Shown piece by piece: positions 50,518-59,753 of a DNA stretch of 64,000 nucleotides. The stretch's first letter is position 1. Every line of letters starts with the position of its first letter. This stretch comes from Acidobacteriota bacterium (GTDB lineage: Bacteria > Acidobacteriota > Terriglobia > Terriglobales > Acidobacteriaceae): the NCBI GenBank assembly GCA_021781795.1, contig JAJXWA010000002.1:1-64000 (forward strand), read 5' to 3'. The notes below the pieces were generated by a model. The model did not search any database and was not told the DNA's origin. It saw nothing but the letters and a program-made list of their open reading frames with translations. Both the position numbers and the translations under genes were made by a program.

Positions 50518-52992
50518 TCAGAAGCGAAGCAGGTAGGAGAGTTTGACGTAGACCGTCTTCCCATCGTTCATCATCGGAGAACTTGTGAGAGACAGAACCG
50601 GATCATTCGCATTGCACTGTCCGGTCGCCAGGCGCGTGCAAAGCGAGCGGTCGAGGTTGGCAAAGTTGCCGATGTAGCCAACGTACAACGCGGTCCCCGG
50701 ATGCGGCATATAGGTGAACAGCGCATCGGCAAAGAGCGTCTTCGCGGCGGGAGCATCTGTGAGTTGCTGCTCCGGCAGCGTGGAGATGTACTGACCGATC
50801 AGATTGAACGATGCTGCCTTCGTCATCTGATAATTCCACCGCGAAATAAGCTCGTGGTTGTCGTAGACCAGCGCCCCCGTATTCAGATCCGTGAAGTGCG
50901 TGTAAACGTAGTTATTCTGCAGATCGAAAAGGTGAAACGGTTTCACTTCCAGATTGAGGTTCGGAGAAGCGACATTCACCGGCCCCGGACCCTGGTTGTT
51001 GGGCGGCGAGTAATTAATGACGGTGCCCTCGTAAAAACCGCCGCCCACCGCGAGGTATGGCACCGGAGAGCTATAGAAGTTCAATCCCGCGGTCTCGCTG
51101 TGATACTCCACATCGTGCGTCAGGGCGGAGTAGTCTACCGGGCGCAGACGATCCTGTCCCAGCTCAACAAAGCCTGACACCGAGGTGCGCGCTTTGAAGT
51201 TCACGCTGTACGAAGGATTCACATAGAAATCCAACGGAACTCCCTGGTGATCCCATATGCGCTCGGTGTAGAAACCGGGGCCATGTGCAAGCACAGGCCC
51301 GTGCGCGGGCCGGAAGGTGTAACTCAAATAGGAGTTGGGCTCGCGTACGTCAGGCCGGCGAAAGAAGCCCGTATCCGTGACATACCCCTGAGCCGTGTCG
51401 CTGTATCCAATCCAGCCATAGCGGTGCAGGTCGGTGTAACTCACGCGCTGCACATAGGCCTGCCCGCTGCAGCTAGCGGTCAGCAACTCACATGGCTGCT
51501 CGCCGCTCGTTGAGTTACTGAGGTTCTTTGTCTCGGAGGTCACGGCCTGGCCTGTCAACGTCCAGCGATTTCTTATGCGCGCCCGATAGTCAAAGCCCCC
51601 CGCGCGATTATACGAGCCGCTGTACTCACGGTCCGCAAAGATGACACCAACATTGGAAAGTGGGCCGATATCGCGATTGATGCGCGCCACATAATTCTCA
51701 GCCCGGCTGTTGAACTCGGGATTGCCCTGCGGCACAGCCTGTCCGGGACTTCGATCGTCCACTCCGAGAATCCCCATCGCCCACGGTCCCAGCTTGCCGG
51801 TCAAGCGCGCGCCAAACTGCGGCGTCACGATGTTATCGGTGTAGTAGAGGTTGACCGGCGTCATGAAGTAGCTACTGTTCTCAATAAAAAAGGGCCGCAC
51901 CTCAGGAAAATAAGGCGGGAATCGCTGGTTCGGCACGGCGGGGTTATCAATGCCTACCTGGCTGAAATCAGGATTGATGGTCGCATCCAGCACCAGGCTG
52001 TTATGCAGAATGAATTTCGTGTCAAGCCCGCTATATCCCTGCAGGTGCTTGTCCTGAAAGTAGGGATTGGACTTGTCCACTGTGTTGAGTTGGCGCAGAT
52101 TCCGCGCCAGCGAGTAGGGCTCAAACTGGAGATTCTGCCCGCGCTCCACATCGCGGAAGCCTTCCACCTCCATATCCTGCGTGAGGCGTCCAGCGATATT
52201 GTGATTGCTTCGCGGCCAGTAGTCGTACTCGTTCACATGCGAGATGCCCCGCTCCAGAATGATGCCCCATCTCCGCGTCTCGCCCGCATCGGCTTTCGCG
52301 AAATACAGGCTCGCAAAGGGGATCTTCATCATCACGACATAGCCCCATGCCGTGCGCTTGCCCCAAGTATCCCAAACCGTGTCAAAGGAGTAGTCGTAGC
52401 CGGTCTGCTCGCTGAACATCGCGTCCGCCTGGATGCCGAAGGCATTCGTCTGGAAGACGAAGGCACGACGCTGATCGTGGAAAGTGTCCAGCATGACCTC
52501 CACATTGTCATCGTCTGCCATGTTGTCCCTCGCCAGTAAATGCGCGCGGATCAGCTTCGGATTGCGGTCTCTGCATACGAAAACGACAAACAGGTCCTCA
52601 TGCGTATAACCGAGATATGCAACAGTCGGCTCTGACGCCCGCTCTCCATCATTCGGAAAACGCTGAATAAAATTTGATACCCGCAGCATCTTCTTCGCCG
52701 TCGCAGACCCAAGCTGCGCACTCAGAAAATCACTGAGTTTCGGACTGTCATCCAGTCGCGGAATCGAATAATGATTTTGCCGCGGCGCAAGAATTACTCC
52801 GGGGGGAGACGCGGGATCAGAAGATCCGGCCGCATCCCCAGGACCTGAAACTGGCGCAGGTGCGGTAAGAGTTGGTGTGTTCGCGCCGCTTCGCACATTG
52901 GGGGGAGACGCACCGTGCGCCCATACTCCCCAGCCAAGGAGCAACAGAATACCCGGAAATATCTTGTGCTTCCGCCACTCTCGGCGCATCAT
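50518..52992 (-). CDS. DUF5916-like outer-membrane protein with N-terminal CBM9-like domain
   Basis: Signal-like N-terminus; PTVAYLGYTHEDLFVVFVCRDRNPKLIRAHLLARD...DDDNVEVMLDTFHDQRRAFVFQTNAFGIQAD; beta-rich C-terminus ending LSYLLRF. Confidence 0.8.
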   Translation of the reverse strand: MMRREWRKHKIFPGILLLLGWGVWAHGASPPNVRSGANTPTLTAPAPVSGPGDAAGSSDPASPPGVILAPRQNHYSIPRLDDSPKLSDFLSAQLGSATAKKMLRVSNFIQRFPNDGERASEPTVAYLGYTHEDLFVVFVCRDRNPKLIRAHLLARDNMADDDNVEVMLDTFHDQRRAFVFQTNAFGIQADAMFSEQTGYDYSFDTVWDTWGKRTAWGYVVMMKIPFASLYFAKADAGETRRWGIILERGISHVNEYDYWPRSNHNIAGRLTQDMEVEGFRDVERGQNLQFEPYSLARNLRQLNTVDKSNPYFQDKHLQGYSGLDTKFILHNSLVLDATINPDFSQVGIDNPAVPNQRFPPYFPEVRPFFIENSSYFMTPVNLYYTDNIVTPQFGARLTGKLGPWAMGILGVDDRSPGQAVPQGNPEFNSRAENYVARINRDIGPLSNVGVIFADREYSGSYNRAGGFDYRARIRNRWTLTGQAVTSETKNLSNSTSGEQPCELLTASCSGQAYVQRVSYTDLHRYGWIGYSDTAQGYVTDTGFFRRPDVREPNSYLSYTFRPAHGPVLAHGPGFYTERIWDHQGVPLDFYVNPSYSVNFKARTSVSGFVELGQDRLRPVDYSALTHDVEYHSETAGLNFYSSPVPYLAVGGGFYEGTVINYSPPNNQGPGPVNVASPNLNLEVKPFHLFDLQNNYVYTHFTDLNTGALVYDNHELISRWNYQMTKAASFNLIGQYISTLPEQQLTDAPAAKTLFADALFTYMPHPGTALYVGYIGNFANLDRSLCTRLATGQCNANDPVLSLTSSPMMNDGKTVYVKLSYLLRF

Positions 52993-53274
52993 GACCGCTC
53001 GTCGATTCGACGAATATTTCCTGTTTGTTTGTGCAATCGTTTGGGGCAACCGTTCGGGAGATGACCGCTTGCAACGGCACACGCCATTAAAACGATTTTA
53101 TCACTGTAGGTCAGGCACACTAAATGCCGGTGTAACCATATGAATCAATGAATGTTGGAGCAATATATAGTCCGAAAATGTAAACGCTCACAAATCAGCT
53201 GCAGCTCTTGCCCAAACATACGAGCGGGCCAACAGACCCTGCACGCAAGTGCCGCGCCCTTCTGCAATACCTCT

Positions 53275-53697
53275 TTATGCCGCCCGAACAATCATTCCAT
53301 GCCGGACTGCAATCGCGCGGTTGCACACTGGGCATGTGGCCCCATGCGAGCTCTCGATGTTGCTCAGGGCCGCTCCGCAATAAGGACACAGCCCTTTGTG
53401 CGTCCTCATCCCAATCATCGGGCCGAGCAACGGCGCCAGTATGCCAGCCGCAATCATCGGAATACCCAACAGCGCTCCCAGGCCGGTCAGGCAGAGAAGC
53501 GTCCCAACAATCAGCAGCATTGGCACCACAAGCACGCCAAACAGCAGTCCGCTATACGCACCTTGCGTCGGAGCCTTTTCGAGCTCTGCCGCCGGTAGTG
53601 CGACTTCAACTTTCTGCTCTTGCGGCGCGCCGCACTGTGGGCAGAACTTCCATGAGCCCACCATCTCGGCATTGCATTTAGCACAATGTCCGTTCAT
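53275..53697 (-). CDS. Membrane protein with two zinc-ribbon-like motifs flanking TM segments
   Basis: CAKCNAEMVGSWKFCPQCG ... hydrophobic helices ... CPYCGAALSNIESSHGATCPVCN. Confidence 0.78.
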   Translation of the reverse strand: MNGHCAKCNAEMVGSWKFCPQCGAPQEQKVEVALPAAELEKAPTQGAYSGLLFGVLVVPMLLIVGTLLCLTGLGALLGIPMIAAGILAPLLGPMIGMRTHKGLCPYCGAALSNIESSHGATCPVCNRAIAVRHGMIVRAA

Positions 53698-53997
53698 CGG
53701 TTGACCGCTCCCTCACGGTTGAGCTCAACGGTCCAGGAACCTGCCTGCGCTTCCGCCATCCGCACAGCCATGCCCGGATCGCCAGCGATTCTGTAGCGTA
53801 GCGCCAATCCGCCTCCGAGCCGGTGATTCCGATCACATCAGTCCCGCCGTCTCCGCTTGGGCCAATGGATTCAACCGACCTTCAGCCATCTTCTCCAGCA
53901 CGATGTGAGCGCATCAAAATCTCCATGCGTCGCGCCACTCTCCGCCTCTCTGCTCCCACGACGCGCAGCCGCCCAATCGTGTATCGTTGGGTGTTCG

Positions 53998-55896
53998 ATG
54001 ATGGTGCTCATGCCCTTTACTCTGGCTGAACCGGCCGCGTTCCCCGTCCTGGAGCGCATTGTCTTCGCCGGCCTCGCCATCGCCTCCGGCGCGCTCTTCT
54101 GGCGCAGATTTGGCCCTATCCTCCACCGCATCCTCCAATCGCGAAAGGACGCCGATTTCCGGCTCGCCCCTTTCGGCCGCCGTATGTGGGAGTTCGTTTC
54201 GCAGGTCCTCTGTCAATCGAAGGTAATTCGCCAGCGCCCCCTACCCGGACTCGCGCATGCCTTTGTCTTCTGGGGATTCTGTGCTTTCGCTCTCGTCACC
54301 CTGAACCACTGCGCTGTCGGTCTGGGCGTCGGCTTTCTCTCGCCCGACGGCTTCTTCGGCCGCTTTTACTTTTACTTCGCAGCAGTCTTCGCCCTTGCCT
54401 GCGCCTTGGGAATCCTCGGCCTCTTCATTCGCCGCTTTTTTGTACGTCCGCGCTGGCTTGGCGCAAAGCTCTCGTGGGAGTCCGGCTTCATCGCCTTCCT
54501 CATCTTCTTCCTCATGGTCACGTACCTGGCTGCCTTCTTCGTACCGGGCGGCAGCCCGGCGATCGCTGCGCTCTGGTGGCTACACACACTCACGCTGCTC
54601 GTCTTTCTGCCCATCATTCCGCACACCAAGCACCTCCATCTGGTTCTCAGCCCCGCCACGGTCTTCCTTTCGCGCGGCAGCTTCAGCCGCATCCCGCCGC
54701 TCGCAGGCGATGAAGACTTCGGCCTTGTCGCCGGTGCAGACCTCACGCGCCTCGTCAGCCTGCAGGCTTACTCCTGCGTGGAGTGCGGCCGCTGCACCGA
54801 GCACTGTCCCGCCGCCAACACCGGCAAGACACTCAACCCGAAAGAAATCATCCTCGGCCTGCGCAGCTATCTAAACGAATTCGGTCCCGCATCCGCCGAG
54901 CCGCTCCTCGGCAAACACAACCCACCCATCGCACCCTTCCAATGCACCAGCTGCGGCTCATGCGAGTTCCAGTGTCCGGTCGGCATCGAGCATCTGCCCA
55001 TCCTCGTGGGCCTGCGCCGCGGAGCGGTCAACACCGGCGCGTGGGAGGACGACCACGGCGCCAAGCTGTTCCTCACTCTTGAACGCGGCTCGAATGCGCT
55101 CGGTCTGCAGACCTCCGAGCGCGACAAGTTCATCCAGAAGCAACAATTCCCGATCTTCGACGGCACCCAGGAGTATTGCCTCTGGCTGGGCTGCATGGGC
55201 GGATACGATCCCAAAGGCCGCGAGATTGTCGCCGACTTCGCCAGCGTCATGCGCTATCTCGGAACGAGCTTCGGCGTTCTGCACAAGGAGAAGTGCACCG
55301 GCGATCCAGTGCGTCGTCTTGGCAACGACCTGCTCTTCCAGCAGCTTGCTGAGGCCAATCTTGAAGCACTTACGCAAAACAAGGTAAAGAAGATCGTCAC
55401 CATCTGTCCCCATTGCGTGCGCACCATTCAAGAAGACTGGAAGGAATACGGCACGCCGCCTGAAGTTGAACATCACAGCGAGTTCATGGCACGGCATCTG
55501 AGCCAACTGCCTAAGCCTTCGCAGCAGGAATCCATCGCCTATCACGACCCCTGCTACCTCGGTCGCTATCGCAACGTCTATGCCGAGCCGCGCGCGGTCG
55601 TCGAACATGCCGGACAACTGGTCGAAGCGGAACGCCACGGAGAGCGCAGCTTCTGTTGCGGCGCTGGCGGAGGCCTTGCATTTCTCGGCGAAGAGACAGG
55701 CGAGCGCGTCAGCCACGTGCGCGCCAGAGAGCTCGTCGCGACCGGCGCAAAGACCATCGGCACGGCGTGCCCCTTTTGTAACTCCATGTTCAGAGACGCG
55801 CTCGCTGCATCCGGCGGCAACGCGCCGCAGCTTCTCGACATAGCTCAACTCACCGCGCGCTCCCTGCCGCAGCAGGATGCGCCCAGCGCTTCATAA
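53998..55896 (+). CDS. Membrane-bound Fe-S oxidoreductase (heterodisulfide-reductase-like; candidate ETF:quinone oxidoreductase)
   Basis: N-terminal multi-TM domain, CVECGRCTEHCP and CTSCGSCEFQCP ferredoxin motifs, CCG-type repeats (HDPCYLGRYRNVY...SFCCGAGGG...CPFCNSMF). Confidence 0.87.
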   Translation: MMVLMPFTLAEPAAFPVLERIVFAGLAIASGALFWRRFGPILHRILQSRKDADFRLAPFGRRMWEFVSQVLCQSKVIRQRPLPGLAHAFVFWGFCAFALVTLNHCAVGLGVGFLSPDGFFGRFYFYFAAVFALACALGILGLFIRRFFVRPRWLGAKLSWESGFIAFLIFFLMVTYLAAFFVPGGSPAIAALWWLHTLTLLVFLPIIPHTKHLHLVLSPATVFLSRGSFSRIPPLAGDEDFGLVAGADLTRLVSLQAYSCVECGRCTEHCPAANTGKTLNPKEIILGLRSYLNEFGPASAEPLLGKHNPPIAPFQCTSCGSCEFQCPVGIEHLPILVGLRRGAVNTGAWEDDHGAKLFLTLERGSNALGLQTSERDKFIQKQQFPIFDGTQEYCLWLGCMGGYDPKGREIVADFASVMRYLGTSFGVLHKEKCTGDPVRRLGNDLLFQQLAEANLEALTQNKVKKIVTICPHCVRTIQEDWKEYGTPPEVEHHSEFMARHLSQLPKPSQQESIAYHDPCYLGRYRNVYAEPRAVVEHAGQLVEAERHGERSFCCGAGGGLAFLGEETGERVSHVRARELVATGAKTIGTACPFCNSMFRDALAASGGNAPQLLDIAQLTARSLPQQDAPSAS

Positions 55897-55917
55897 TTCG
55901 TACAGGAGTCAACGCTC

Positions 55918-56688
55918 GTGAAGATTGTGGTCGCTATCAAACAAGTGCCGGAGCGCGATGCTCCGGTCCGCATCGACGCCGCCGGAAGGTGGATTGAAGA
56001 GGCAGATCTTCAGTGGGCCCTCAATGAGTCCGACGCCTACGCGCTGGAAGAGGCGTTGCAACTGAAGGAGCAGCACGGCGGCGAGGTCATCGTCCTCAGT
56101 GCGGGCCCGGAGCGCGTCGGATCCACGATTCGCGAAGCCCTCGCCAAAGGAGCGGATCGCGCTATCCATGTCGATTGCGACGACCTCGGCCAGCGCGACG
56201 CCCTCGCTGTCGCCCGTCTACTCTCTGCGGCCATCCAGCCAGACAGCCCCGACTTGGTACTCACCGGCTTGCAATCAGACGACCTCGGCTACGGCCAGAC
56301 CGGCGTCATCCTTGCTGAGTTGCTCGGCCTGCCCCACGCATCGCTCATCCTGCACGTCGAGAAGTCCGGCTCCGGCATCACCGTCAAGCGCGAACTCGAA
56401 GAAGGCTGGTTTCAGAACATCGAGTTGCCCCTGCCCGCCGCACTCACCATTCAGTCCGGCGGAGCAAAGCTGCGCTATGCCACGCTCATGGGCATCAAAC
56501 GCGCCAAGACCAAAGAAATCCGCCGCCTGACGGCAGCCGAGCTGGGCATCGCCGCGCAGGCCAGCATCACGCTCGACCGCATTGCCTTGCCGCAAAAGCA
56601 GAAAACGACACAAATCCTCACCGGCACCGCTCAGGAGACGGCCGCCGCTCTGGTGGAAAAACTCAAGTTCGAGGTGCGTGCGCTATGA
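55918..56688 (+). CDS. etfB: Electron transfer flavoprotein subunit beta
   Basis: GTG start; MKIVVAIKQVPERDAPVRID, ALNESDAYALEEALQL, LVLTGLQSDDLGYGQTGVILAELLGLPH. Confidence 0.94.
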   Translation: MKIVVAIKQVPERDAPVRIDAAGRWIEEADLQWALNESDAYALEEALQLKEQHGGEVIVLSAGPERVGSTIREALAKGADRAIHVDCDDLGQRDALAVARLLSAAIQPDSPDLVLTGLQSDDLGYGQTGVILAELLGLPHASLILHVEKSGSGITVKRELEEGWFQNIELPLPAALTIQSGGAKLRYATLMGIKRAKTKEIRRLTAAELGIAAQASITLDRIALPQKQKTTQILTGTAQETAAALVEKLKFEVRAL

Positions 56689-57656
56689 GCGGAATTCTGG
56701 TGGTTCTTGAAGATCGTGACGGCCGCATCGGCCGCATCAGTTGGGAAGCAGTCGCCGCCGCCCTCCAGCTTGCGTCCACTGTCAGCCAACCCGTGCACGC
56801 CGTCGTCTTCGGCGCAGACACTTCTGCCGTCGCCGCTGAGGCCGCAGCCAGGGCGGTGAACAGCGTCCTTCGCGTAGACCACGCACTGCTGAAAACTTAT
56901 TCCAGCGACGGTTACACGCACGCTCTTGAACAGCTCATCCGCGCGCGTCAGCCTGAGTACGTCGTTTTTCCGCACACCTACCAGGTGCGCGACTTCGCTC
57001 CGGCACTCGCCGCGCGGCTCGGCCAGTCGCTCATCGGCGACGTGATCAGCATCGGCGGCGGCCCCGTCTTCACGCGTCTGCTCATGCAGGGCCGCCTCAC
57101 AGGGGCTTACCGGCACAGCGGCGGCGGTCCCTGTTTTGTCTCCGTTCAGTCCGGAGCATTCCGCTCCGACAGCGTGCCAGGCGGCGCCGCACCCATCGAG
57201 TCTTTTGTTCCAACCCTCGACACCGCACAGATTCGAACACGAACCGGCGAGCCCTTCCGCGCTGGTGCGCAGACGGTCGATCTCGGCTCCGCGCAACTCA
57301 TCGTCAGTGTCGGTCGCGGAATCAAAGAGGCAGAGAATCTGCCCCTGGTTCAGGATTTGGCGACCGCGCTCGGCGCTGAACTGGGCGCATCGCGTCCCAT
57401 CTGCGACAGCGGCTGGCTTCCGATGGAGCGGCAGGTGGGCAGTTCTGGCCAGACCGTCGCGCCAAAGGTCTACATCGCCGTCGGCATCTCTGGTGCCATC
57501 CAGCACCTCGTCGGGATGAAAGGCTCGCAATGCATCGTCGCCATCAACAAGGACCCCGACGCGCCCATCTTTGAGGTCGCCGACTACGGCATCGTCGGCG
57601 ATCTCTTCGAGGTGGTCCCAGCACTCACCGCCGCCGTCAAGGCAGCGAAGCAATAG
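56685..57656 (+). CDS. etfA: Electron transfer flavoprotein subunit alpha
   Basis: ATGA overlap with etf[96 protein letters not shown]. Confidence 0.95.
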   Translation: MSGILVVLEDRDGRIGRISWEAVAAALQLASTVSQPVHAVVFGADTSAVAAEAAARAVNSVLRVDHALLKTYSSDGYTHALEQLIRARQPEYVVFPHTYQVRDFAPALAARLGQSLIGDVISIGGGPVFTRLLMQGRLTGAYRHSGGGPCFVSVQSGAFRSDSVPGGAAPIESFVPTLDTAQIRTRTGEPFRAGAQTVDLGSAQLIVSVGRGIKEAENLPLVQDLATALGAELGASRPICDSGWLPMERQVGSSGQTVAPKVYIAVGISGAIQHLVGMKGSQCIVAINKDPDAPIFEVADYGIVGDLFEVVPALTAAVKAAKQ

Positions 57657-57775
57657 GACGTCTCCGCGGGCATGACCCGGTCGCCATTCTTCTTGCGCGC
57701 CACCGGGTCCGCACGCTATGGTTGCCAGTCCGCCTGCCGCACCCGGCAGGCCAATGCCAATCTGGAACCCCACCG

Positions 57776-58765
57776 ATGCTGCTTCCTGCTACCTACCAGG
57801 CCGCTCTCGCGCTCATGATCCTCAGCATGATCTGCTGGGGCTCATGGGCCAATACCCTCAAGCTCTGCCCCGGCTTTCGCTTTCAGCTTTTCTATTGGGA
57901 CTACGCGCTCGGCCTTGCGCTTGGCGCCGTCGCGCTGGGCCTGACCGCCGGGAGTCTGGGTCACGCAGGTCTGCCCTTCGTGGCAGCGATCGCGCACACT
58001 TCTCACTCCGCAATGCTTTGGGCAGCAGCTGGCGGCGGCGTCTTCAACGTCGCCAATCTCCTGCTCGTCGCCGCCATTGATGTCGCCGGGCTTGCCGTCG
58101 CCTTCCCGGTCGGCATCGGCCTCGCTCTCATTGTCGGCGCCGTCTCCAGCTATCTCGTCAGTCCTGCTGGCAATCCCTTCTTCCTATTTGGCGGCGTTGC
58201 GCTCGTCACCGTCGCCATCCTCCTCGACGCAGCAGCCTATCGCAAGCGCGAGGCCGCTGCTCCCGCCGCCACCACGCGCGGCATCCTGCTCTCGCTTATC
58301 GCCGGTCTGCTCATGGGCAGCTTCTATCCTCTCGTCGCCCACTCGCTCAACACCCCGCCCGCAGCAGGTCCCTACGCCATCTCCCTCTTCTTCGCCATCG
58401 GCGTCCTGCTGTCCACCATCCCCGCCAACCTGCTGCTCATGGCCCGGCCACTGGACGGAAAACCGCCGGTGGGCTTCGCAGGATATACGAGTGCGGCCTT
58501 TGGCTGGCATCTTGCGGGCATTCTTGGCGGCGCGATCTGGTGCGTGGGCGCAGTCGCAAACTTCGTCGCGTCGGGCGCGCACCTCGTAGGGCCTGCAGTC
58601 TCCTACTCCATCGGCCAGGGAGCCACTATGATCTCCGCCTGTTGGGGCGTCTTTGTCTGGCGCGAGTTCGCAGGCGCTCCACGCGCCGCACGGACGCTCT
58701 TGACCTTCATGTTCATTTTCTTCCTTTTAGGTCTCGGCGCTGTGGCTCTTGCTCCGTTGGTTTAG
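57776..58765 (+). CDS. GRP-type sugar transporter (glucose/ribose uptake-like, DMT superfamily)
   Basis: About ten hydrophobic segments; MICWGSWANTLKLCPGFRFQLFYWDYALG, FWREFAGAP-type C-terminus. Confidence 0.82.
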   Translation: MLLPATYQAALALMILSMICWGSWANTLKLCPGFRFQLFYWDYALGLALGAVALGLTAGSLGHAGLPFVAAIAHTSHSAMLWAAAGGGVFNVANLLLVAAIDVAGLAVAFPVGIGLALIVGAVSSYLVSPAGNPFFLFGGVALVTVAILLDAAAYRKREAAAPAATTRGILLSLIAGLLMGSFYPLVAHSLNTPPAAGPYAISLFFAIGVLLSTIPANLLLMARPLDGKPPVGFAGYTSAAFGWHLAGILGGAIWCVGAVANFVASGAHLVGPAVSYSIGQGATMISACWGVFVWREFAGAPRAARTLLTFMFIFFLLGLGAVALAPLV

Positions 58766-58776
58766 GGTGAGATGAG

Positions 58777-59703
58777 ATGAACGCGAGCGCCCACCGCAAG
58801 CCCATTGTCGTCGTCGGCAGCATCAACATGGATCTCGTGGCCCGCACGCCCACGATTCCGCGCGCAGGCCAAACTCTCATCGGAACGGACTTCACCACCA
58901 CACCCGGCGGTAAAGGCGCGAACCAGGCCGTCGCCGTGGCGCGGCTCGGCTATCCAGTCCACATGGTGGGCGCAGTAGGCGATGACGTCTTTGCGACCGA
59001 CTTGCTGAACAATCTGCAAAGCGCGGGCGTAGACATCTCTGCCGTCCAGCGCGTCAGCGGCCCTTCCGGCGTCGCCCCCATCTCCGTTGCCGACAACGGA
59101 GAAAACTCCATCACCGTGGTCCCCGGCGCCAATGCCAAGGTCGATGGAAGTCTCGTCGATTGCTACCTGCCTCTCATCGAGTCCGCGGGCATGGTCCTCT
59201 GCCAGTTGGAATTGCCCATGGAAACCACGCTGCACATTCTCAACGCATGTGCGCGCGCTTCGGTCCCTGTCATGCTTGACCCTGCACCCGCTGCGCCCCT
59301 GCCCCGCACCGCCTGGCCGCTCATCACCTGGTGCACACCAAACGAAACAGAAGCCGCCCTCTATACCAGCCCCGAGCACTCCACCGAAGAATCCGCCCGA
59401 AGCCTTCTCGCGCTCGGCCTTCGCGGGATCGTCCTCAAGCGAGGCTCCGAGGGCGCATATCTCGCGAGTGCTACCGGTCTGGCAGCATGGATCAAACCCT
59501 TTCCTGTGCAGGCCATCGACACCGTCGCCGCAGGTGACTGCTTCAACGGCGCCTTCGCTGTTGCGCTGATGGAAGGAAACAGCCCTGTCCGCGCGGCCCG
59601 CTTTGCTTCCGCAGCGGCTGCCCTTTCCGTCACGCGCCGCGGCGCGCAGGCCTCCATGCCCTCACGCGCAGAAGTCGACGCGCTCCTTGCAGCCAATCCC
59701 TGA
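58777..59703 (+). CDS. rbsK: Ribokinase-like PfkB-family sugar kinase
   Basis: VVVGSINMDLVARTPTIPRAGQTLIG, GGKGANQAVAVARLG, DTVAAGDCFNGAFAVAL. Confidence 0.93.
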   Translation: MNASAHRKPIVVVGSINMDLVARTPTIPRAGQTLIGTDFTTTPGGKGANQAVAVARLGYPVHMVGAVGDDVFATDLLNNLQSAGVDISAVQRVSGPSGVAPISVADNGENSITVVPGANAKVDGSLVDCYLPLIESAGMVLCQLELPMETTLHILNACARASVPVMLDPAPAAPLPRTAWPLITWCTPNETEAALYTSPEHSTEESARSLLALGLRGIVLKRGSEGAYLASATGLAAWIKPFPVQAIDTVAAGDCFNGAFAVALMEGNSPVRAARFASAAAALSVTRRGAQASMPSRAEVDALLAANP

Positions 59704-59753
59704 TTGTCCGCGTGCCGCCCATTTCGATTTCTGACTTTCCGGAGAAGCCCTTC

